A stretch of DNA of 64,000 nt from UBA11663 sp049616325 (GTDB taxonomy: Bacteria > Bacteroidota > Bacteroidia > Flavobacteriales_D > Sanyastnellaceae). The stretch lies in the NCBI GenBank assembly GCA_049616325.1, contig JBMZHG010000006.1:1-64000 (forward strand), in the 5' to 3' direction. The notes beneath the pieces were generated by a model, which saw only the letters and a list, made by a program, of their open reading frames with translations, had not been told where the DNA came from and did no database searches. The translations under genes were made by a program, and so were the position numbers. This document shows, in pieces, positions 59,341 to 64,000 of this stretch. Each line of letters begins with the position of its first letter. The first letter of the stretch is position 1.

Positions 59341-61764
59341 ATGAAGCGCATTCCTTGGAAATTGCTGTTGTGGTTGGTGGGACTCGGCCCGCTGCTGGGC
59401 TTGGGCGGGCTGGTGTTGCTCGCACGTCTCGGAGATCTGCCTGAAACGGAGGCCTTGGCGAACCCGAAGACCGATTTGGCCACCCGCGTCTACTCCATGG
59501 ACGGCAAAATCTTGGGCCGGTACTACACCGAGAACCGTTCGGACGCCCGGTACGAGGCGCTTCCACCCCATTTGGTGGACGCCTTGATCAGCACCGAAGA
59601 CGCCCGCTTCTACCGCCACGCCGGCATTGACTTCATTGGCTTGGCGCGCGCCATAGCGTTCATGGGCAAGCGGGGCGGCGGGTCGACGGTGACCCAGCAA
59701 CTCGCGAAGCTTCTCTTCACCGACCAGTATGAGACGACGAGTTTCTTCGAGCGAGCGGTGCTCCAAAAACCCAAGGAATGGATCATCGCCTCCCGACTTG
59801 AACGGCATTACACCAAGCAGGAAATCATCGCGCTTTACCTCAACCGCTACGACTTCATCAACCAGGCGGTGGGCATCGAGAGTGCGGCCAACGTGTACTT
59901 CAACAAGCCCGCCTCGGAGCTCAACGTGCAAGAGTCCGCGATGCTGGTGGGCATGCTGAAAAACAGTGCGCTGTTCAACCCGCTTCGCCGTCCGGAAATG
60001 GTGCAGGATCGACGCAATGTGGTGCTCAGTCAAATGGCCAAATACGGTCACCTCGAAGATGCCGTTGCGGACTCGCTTCAAGCCCTGCCTCTGGGGTTGC
60101 AATTCCAGCGCGTCAGCCACGACGAAGGCGCCGCGCCCTACTTCCGCGAAACCCTCCGTGCCGAACTTAAGGAGATGCTGGCTGAAAAGGACGCCAACGG
60201 CAAGTACGTCCTCGCCAAGGCCGACGGCTCCCCGTACGACATCTACCGCGACGGCCTGCGCATCGTCACCACGATCGACAGCCGCATGCAGGCCTACGCC
60301 GAGAACGCCGTGCACCGCCACCTTGCTGGCGAACTGCAAGCCAGCTTCGAACGCGACCTCCGGGACCGGCCCAAGGACGTGGCGCCGTTCTTCGAGGACA
60401 TCGAACCGGAGGCGCGCCAGGCCATCCTGGACGTGGCGATGCGCGACTCGGACCGGTACAAGAAAGGGATTGGGAAGCTCTGCCCGTCCTGCAACCGCCC
60501 CGGGTTTTACATCGTGTCGAAAGCGCGGTCCGACGGCTCTGCCGGGCACGAATGCAACGGCGAGAAGGGCGGGTGCGGTCACACCTGGCGCGCCCGCACC
60601 GACAAGGAGATGCGCCGCGTGTTTAACGAGCCTGTCGCCATGAAGGTGTTTTCGCACAGCGGCGCCGTGGACACCGTCCTGTCGCCCCTCGACAGCATCC
60701 TTCACCGCAAGGCGATTTTGCACGCGGGTTTGGTCTCCATGGAGCCCGCCACCGGCCACATCAAAGCGTGGGTGGGCGGCATCGACTACAAGCACTTCCA
60801 GTACGACAACGTGGGCCAAAGCCGCCGCCAAGTCGGCTCGACGTTCAAGCCGTTTGTGTACGCGACGGCGCTGCGCTTGGGCGCGGAGCCGTGCGACGAA
60901 TTCCCCAACCAAAAAACCTGCATCGACCTCCCCCCTGGCAGCGACCCCCCACGCTGGTGCCCGGACAACAGCGACGAAGAGTACGGGGAGATGGTGACGC
61001 TCGAATACGCGTTGGCCAACTCGATGAACACGGTCACGGCCAAGCTCATCAAGGACTACGGAACGCGCCGTGTGATTGACTTGGCGCACGCCCTGGGCAT
61101 CGAAAGCAACATCCCCAACGTGCCGTCCATCGCGCTCGGCGTGGCGCAGCTGACGCTTCGCGAATTGGTCAGCGCGAACGCCTCGCTCGTGAATCAGGGC
61201 GTGTACGTCGAGCCCACCTTCATCGCGCGCATCGAAGACCGGTTTGGCAACCCCATCTACGAACCCGTCCAGGAAATCCGCCAAGGACTGGACGACCGGA
61301 CGGCCTACCGCGTCGTGCAAATGATGAAGGGCGTCGTAGACGGCGCCTGGAACGAAGAAAAGGGCAAGAAAATGGGCACGGGAATTCGGATTCGGTACGA
61401 CTCCGACAAGCGCGACTACGACGGCATTCGCGTACCGATGGCCGGCAAGACCGGCACCACCCAAAACAACACTGACGGCTGGTTCATGGGCCTGACCCCC
61501 GAACTCGTGACCGGCGTGTGGGTCGGCGCGCAAGACCCAACGGTGCGGTTCTCGACCACGCGTTTGGGCCAAGGCGCCAACACCGGCTTGCCCATCTACG
61601 GCTTCTTCATGAAAGACGTCTACGCGGACGAAAGCCTTGCCGTAAGCCAAGAGGATTTCACGCGGCCGGAAAGCATCGGCGGCGACACGCTCACGTGCAA
61701 AGAGATTGCGGAACTGCGCGGGCCTACCTTTGACCCGTTGGACGACGACGACCTGTTCAACTGA
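59341..61764 (+). CDS. mrcA: Penicillin-binding protein 1A with zinc-ribbon-like insert
   Basis: An 807-residue bifunctional peptidoglycan synthase. One N-terminal transmembrane helix (about 5-30); a GT51 glycosyltransferase domain (about 60-240) with catalytic Glu86 in STEDARFYRHAG and GGSTVTQQLAKLLF; and a transpeptidase domain with Ser500 and Lys503 in GSTFKPF, Ser561-x-Asn563, and Lys703-Thr-Gly in GKTGTTQNN. Between the two domains, in place of a short loop of the usual bacteroidal PBP1A, residues 378-420 carry Cys381, Cys384, Cys405 and Cys412 (CPSC and CNGEKGGC), a pattern like a zinc ribbon. Such an insert outside the cytoplasm is unusual. Start at 59341 is set by the membrane helix. 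Confidence 0.94.
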   Translation: MKRIPWKLLLWLVGLGPLLGLGGLVLLARLGDLPETEALANPKTDLATRVYSMDGKILGRYYTENRSDARYEALPPHLVDALISTEDARFYRHAGIDFIGLARAIAFMGKRGGGSTVTQQLAKLLFTDQYETTSFFERAVLQKPKEWIIASRLERHYTKQEIIALYLNRYDFINQAVGIESAANVYFNKPASELNVQESAMLVGMLKNSALFNPLRRPEMVQDRRNVVLSQMAKYGHLEDAVADSLQALPLGLQFQRVSHDEGAAPYFRETLRAELKEMLAEKDANGKYVLAKADGSPYDIYRDGLRIVTTIDSRMQAYAENAVHRHLAGELQASFERDLRDRPKDVAPFFEDIEPEARQAILDVAMRDSDRYKKGIGKLCPSCNRPGFYIVSKARSDGSAGHECNGEKGGCGHTWRARTDKEMRRVFNEPVAMKVFSHSGAVDTVLSPLDSILHRKAILHAGLVSMEPATGHIKAWVGGIDYKHFQYDNVGQSRRQVGSTFKPFVYATALRLGAEPCDEFPNQKTCIDLPPGSDPPRWCPDNSDEEYGEMVTLEYALANSMNTVTAKLIKDYGTRRVIDLAHALGIESNIPNVPSIALGVAQLTLRELVSANASLVNQGVYVEPTFIARIEDRFGNPIYEPVQEIRQGLDDRTAYRVVQMMKGVVDGAWNEEKGKKMGTGIRIRYDSDKRDYDGIRVPMAGKTGTTQNNTDGWFMGLTPELVTGVWVGAQDPTVRFSTTRLGQGANTGLPIYGFFMKDVYADESLAVSQEDFTRPESIGGDTLTCKEIAELRGPTFDPLDDDDLFN

Positions 61765-61792
61765 TCAACTTCTGAATCAACGACATTCAGCC

Positions 61793-62506
61793 ATGGCGAT
61801 TTCCAAAGTGGTCTCCGGACCCCAAACCGCCCTTGAAGGGGTGGCCGACGACATGACCTTGATGCTGGGCGGCTTTGGTCTGTGTGGCATTCCGGAACAG
61901 TGCATCGCGGAACTGGTGCGCCGCGGTGTGCGCGGTGTGACGTGCATCTCCAACAACGCTGGAGTCGACGATTTTGGCCTCGGGCTGTTGCTGCATCAAC
62001 GCCAAATCCGCAAAATGATCTCCTCTTACGTCGGCGAGAACGACGAGTTCGAACGCCAAATGCTGAGCGGCGAACTCGAGGTCGACCTCATTCCCCAAGG
62101 TTCGCTCGCAGAGCGATGCCGCGCAGGAGGTGCGGGCATCCCGGCTTTTTTCACGCCGGCAGGCTACGGCACGGAAGTGGCGGCAGGCAAGGAGGTTCGC
62201 GTCTTTGACGGCAAACCCCACGTCCTGGAGTCGGCCCTCACCGCCGACTTCGCCTTCGTCAAAGCCTGGAAGGGCGACGCTGCAGGCAACCTGATTTACA
62301 AGGCGACGGCGAAAAACTTCAACCCCATGATGGCCATGGCCGGCCGCATCACCGTGGCCGAAGTGGAGGAGTTGGTTCCGGTCGGCGAGCTCGACCCCAA
62401 CGCCATTCACACCCCGGGCATTTTTGTCCAGCGCATTTTCCAAGGCGAAGGCTACGAGAAGCGCATTGAACAGCGCACGGTGCGCCCACAAACCCCATCA
62501 AACTGA
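61793..62506 (+). CDS. scoA: 3-oxoacid CoA-transferase subunit A
   Basis: A 237-residue alpha subunit of succinyl-CoA:3-ketoacid CoA-transferase. It has the CoA-transferase family I signature in DDMTLMLGGFGLCGIPEQ, then CISNNAGVDDFGLGLLLHQR, LIPQGSLAERCRAGGAGIPA and FFTPAGYGTEVAAGKEVRVF. With subunit B it moves CoA from succinyl-CoA to acetoacetate, feeding ketone bodies and some amino-acid breakdown products into the TCA cycle. The start at 61793 matches the family N-terminus. scoB follows after 6 bases. Confidence 0.95.
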   Translation: MAISKVVSGPQTALEGVADDMTLMLGGFGLCGIPEQCIAELVRRGVRGVTCISNNAGVDDFGLGLLLHQRQIRKMISSYVGENDEFERQMLSGELEVDLIPQGSLAERCRAGGAGIPAFFTPAGYGTEVAAGKEVRVFDGKPHVLESALTADFAFVKAWKGDAAGNLIYKATAKNFNPMMAMAGRITVAEVEELVPVGELDPNAIHTPGIFVQRIFQGEGYEKRIEQRTVRPQTPSN

Positions 62507-62512
62507 CGCGCC

Positions 62513-63166
62513 ATGTTGGACAAAAACGGCATTGCCAAGCGCATCGCGCAAGAAGTCAAGAACGGGTGGTACGTCAACCTGGGCATTGGAATTCCGACTC
62601 TGGTGGCCAACCACATTCCGGAGGGCATGGAGGTGGAATTCCAAAGTGAGAACGGCATCCTTGGCATGGGGCCTTTCCCGGTTGAGGGAGAGGAAGACGC
62701 CGATCTGATCAACGCCGGCAAGCAGACCATCACGGCCATGCCCGGCGCGGTCTACTTTGACAGCGCCACGTCGTTCGCCATGATCCGCGGCCGCCACGTG
62801 CAGCTCACGGTGCTTGGCGCGATGGAGGTTGCCTCCAACGGCGACATTGCCAATTGGAAAATCCCGGGCAAAATGGTGAAGGGCATGGGCGGTGCGATGG
62901 ACCTCGTGGCCTCGGCCGAGAACATCATCGTCGCGATGCAGCACACCAACCGCGCCGGCGAATCCAAACTCCTCGACGCGTGCTCCCTCCCTCTCACGGG
63001 GGTGGGTTGCGTCAAGCGTGTGGTCACGAACCTGGCTGTGCTCGACATCCGCGACGGCGCGTTCCACCTTTTGGAGCGAGCCCCTGGGGTCAGCGTAGAC
63101 GACATTGTGGCAGCCACTGCGGGCAAGCTCGTGGTCCCCGATCACGTCCCGGAAATGTCCTTGTAA
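62513..63166 (+). CDS. scoB: 3-oxoacid CoA-transferase subunit B
   Basis: A 217-residue beta subunit. The catalytic glutamate lies in the SENGILGMGPFP segment (about residue 45), and NLGIGIPTLVANHIPEGMEV, DLINAGKQTITAMPGAVYFD and GAMDLVASAENIIVAMQHTN follow in family order. It forms the active CoA-transferase with the preceding scoA product; both genes share one transcript. It ends 44 bases from the convergent folB gene. Confidence 0.95.
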   Translation: MLDKNGIAKRIAQEVKNGWYVNLGIGIPTLVANHIPEGMEVEFQSENGILGMGPFPVEGEEDADLINAGKQTITAMPGAVYFDSATSFAMIRGRHVQLTVLGAMEVASNGDIANWKIPGKMVKGMGGAMDLVASAENIIVAMQHTNRAGESKLLDACSLPLTGVGCVKRVVTNLAVLDIRDGAFHLLERAPGVSVDDIVAATAGKLVVPDHVPEMSL

Positions 63167-63210
63167 GGCGGAGGTCTCGCCGGCCTCGAATCGCTCGTGC
63201 CGTCCCCGAC

Positions 63211-63570
63211 TTAGCCTTGCATCACCACCGCGATGCGATCGCAGTCGCCGCCGATGGGGGGTTGGAACTTCGTGAGCGTGACTTCGACGGCCTGCGCCAA
63301 AGGAAGCTCTTCGCGAAGGCCTTTCACGATGCGCCCGCACACCTGTTCCACCAACTTGCTGCGCACCTTCATCTCACGCTGGACGATGCGGTGAACGTCG
63401 CAGTAGTCGACGGTCAAGGTGAGGTCGTCCGTGGCTGCACTTGGCGCAAGGTCCACCCACAGCGTGACGTCCACCCGGTACTCCTGGCCGACGATGGCCT
63501 CTTCTTCCATGCACCCGTGATGCGCCCAAAAACGCAACCCTTTGACGTGGATTTGGTTGGTCGTCGTCAT
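63211..63570 (-). CDS. folB: Dihydroneopterin aldolase
   Basis: A 119-residue folate-pathway enzyme that turns dihydroneopterin into 6-hydroxymethyl-dihydropterin. Family features: IHVKGLRFWAHHGCMEEEAI (active-site region), GQEYRVDVTLWVDL, LTLTVDYCDVHRIVQREM and the substrate-binding TKFQPPIGGDCDRIAVVM near the end. The ATG shares four bases (ATGA) with the end of gltX, so the two genes are translationally coupled. Confidence 0.93.
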   Translation of the reverse strand: MTTTNQIHVKGLRFWAHHGCMEEEAIVGQEYRVDVTLWVDLAPSAATDDLTLTVDYCDVHRIVQREMKVRSKLVEQVCGRIVKGLREELPLAQAVEVTLTKFQPPIGGDCDRIAVVMQG

Positions 63571-64000
63571 TCTCCTGCAGCTCGAATTCCCTCCACGGCC
63601 TCGATTCCTTGGGCCAACCGCGCCAAGGTCTCCTCCTTTCCGAGGAAGGCGGCAAAGTCAAACATCGAAGGACCGCCTCCTTCGCCCGTAAGCGCGATGC
63701 GGAACGGCAAGAGCACCTGCCCAAACCCCAATTCCCGCGCCTCCAAGAAGCCCTTGAATTCGGCTTCCACGTTCTCGCTCGTGAATTCCGACACCCCCTC
63801 GAGCACCTGCGCGAGGTCGTTCAAGTAGCCGCTGGTTTCGTCCTTCCATTTCTTGCGCACGAGCTTGGCGTTGAATTCGGTGGGCGCTCCCGTCAACCAA
63901 GCGGTGTCCAAAATCTCAGGCAAAAACGCCACGCGTTCGAGCATCATGTCCAGCACGTCTTTGCACTGCGCCGCATCCCACGAGATGCCCTTCCCCTGAG
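63567..64000 (-). CDS. gltX: Glutamate--tRNA ligase, C-terminal part
   Basis: About 144 codons of the 3' end are visible; the frame stays open to the right edge, so the 5' two thirds, with the HIGH and KMSKS motifs, are outside the window. The visible part looks like the anticodon-binding domain: LVRKKWKDETSGYLNDLAQV and GFGQVLLPFRIALTGEGGGP, the last being the closing segment typical of GluRS (usually PLRLALTG). It ends in GIRAAGE and overlaps folB by four bases. Confidence 0.85.
   Translation of the reverse strand, partial: QGKGISWDAAQCKDVLDMMLERVAFLPEILDTAWLTGAPTEFNAKLVRKKWKDETSGYLNDLAQVLEGVSEFTSENVEAEFKGFLEARELGFGQVLLPFRIALTGEGGGPSMFDFAAFLGKEETLARLAQGIEAVEGIRAAGE

Noticed and set aside
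59296..61650. A 784-codon open frame antisense to the PBP1A gene
   Set aside because: The opposite strand has all PBP1A catalytic motifs; the antisense product is His/Arg/Val-rich with no domain, as expected for a shadow frame in G+C-rich DNA.

Overview
The window comes from the chromosome of a G+C-rich member of the Bacteroidota, most likely a Flavobacteriales or Cryomorphaceae-like, probably marine, lineage. This rests on several things visible in the sequence: type IX secretion (T9SS) sorting domains of type A and type B, Bacteroidota-specific lipoprotein families (DUF4270, DUF4837, DUF4296, DUF6495), a single-chain bacteroidal GlyRS, a DDQVH-type dihydroorotase, TAnnTTTG-like promoter elements, few Shine-Dalgarno sites, and Cys-rich repeat proteins of the kind common in marine flavobacteria. 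No prophage, insertion sequence, CRISPR array or plasmid gene was seen; the backbone is housekeeping with one accessory stretch.

Layout. 1-5.5 kb: DUF4270 lipoprotein, glycogen-synthase-like protein, panC, tatA, a lytic transglycosylase and a DUF4837 lipoprotein. 5.5-13.7 kb: secreted M1 peptidase, SlyD-type isomerase, thiL, asnB, a GT4 glycosyltransferase, a nitronate monooxygenase. 13.7-21.5 kb: uvrC and a sugar-epimerase-like reductase, then a minus-strand series (coiled-coil membrane protein, yraN, RluB-like protein, polyprenol mannose synthase, pyrC, DUF4296). 21.7-34.6 kb is the accessory region: a secreted lysyl-oxidase-like protein, DoxX-like protein, GT1 glycosyltransferase, sialidase-like lipoprotein, two gene remnants, a 1253-residue T9SS protein, a low-G+C Cys-repeat protein, a cluster of terminators and tRNA-Cys. 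34.7-43.3 kb: pssA, purS, a truncated vanadium-haloperoxidase-like gene, a beta-repeat protein, a Cys/Met PLP enzyme with a divergent Lrp regulator, pgk, glyS, gpsA. 43.3-52.8 kb: a giant gliding/T9SS type B protein, an HU/SPOR protein, HAD hydrolase, DUF6495, oligopeptidase B-like lipoprotein and kdsB. 52.8-64 kb: TonB-dependent receptor, dprA, cation/proton antiporter, rseP, PBP1A, scoAB, folB and the 3' part of gltX.

How it fits together. Much of the window serves the cell envelope: peptidoglycan (PBP1A, lytic transglycosylase, SPOR protein), lipid and LPS precursors (pssA, gpsA, kdsB, polyprenol mannose), protein export (tatA, rseP, T9SS cargo) and surface enzymes.

The most interesting points are: a -7-like element placed almost always four bases before the ATG of first-in-operon genes, which predicts widespread leaderless mRNAs; a complete bacterial lysyl oxidase domain with dockerin-like modules; a Cys4 zinc-ribbon-like insert inside PBP1A; and an RluB-family protein whose catalytic Asp is replaced by Glu. 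All calls were made by reading the sequence only; no database search was run.
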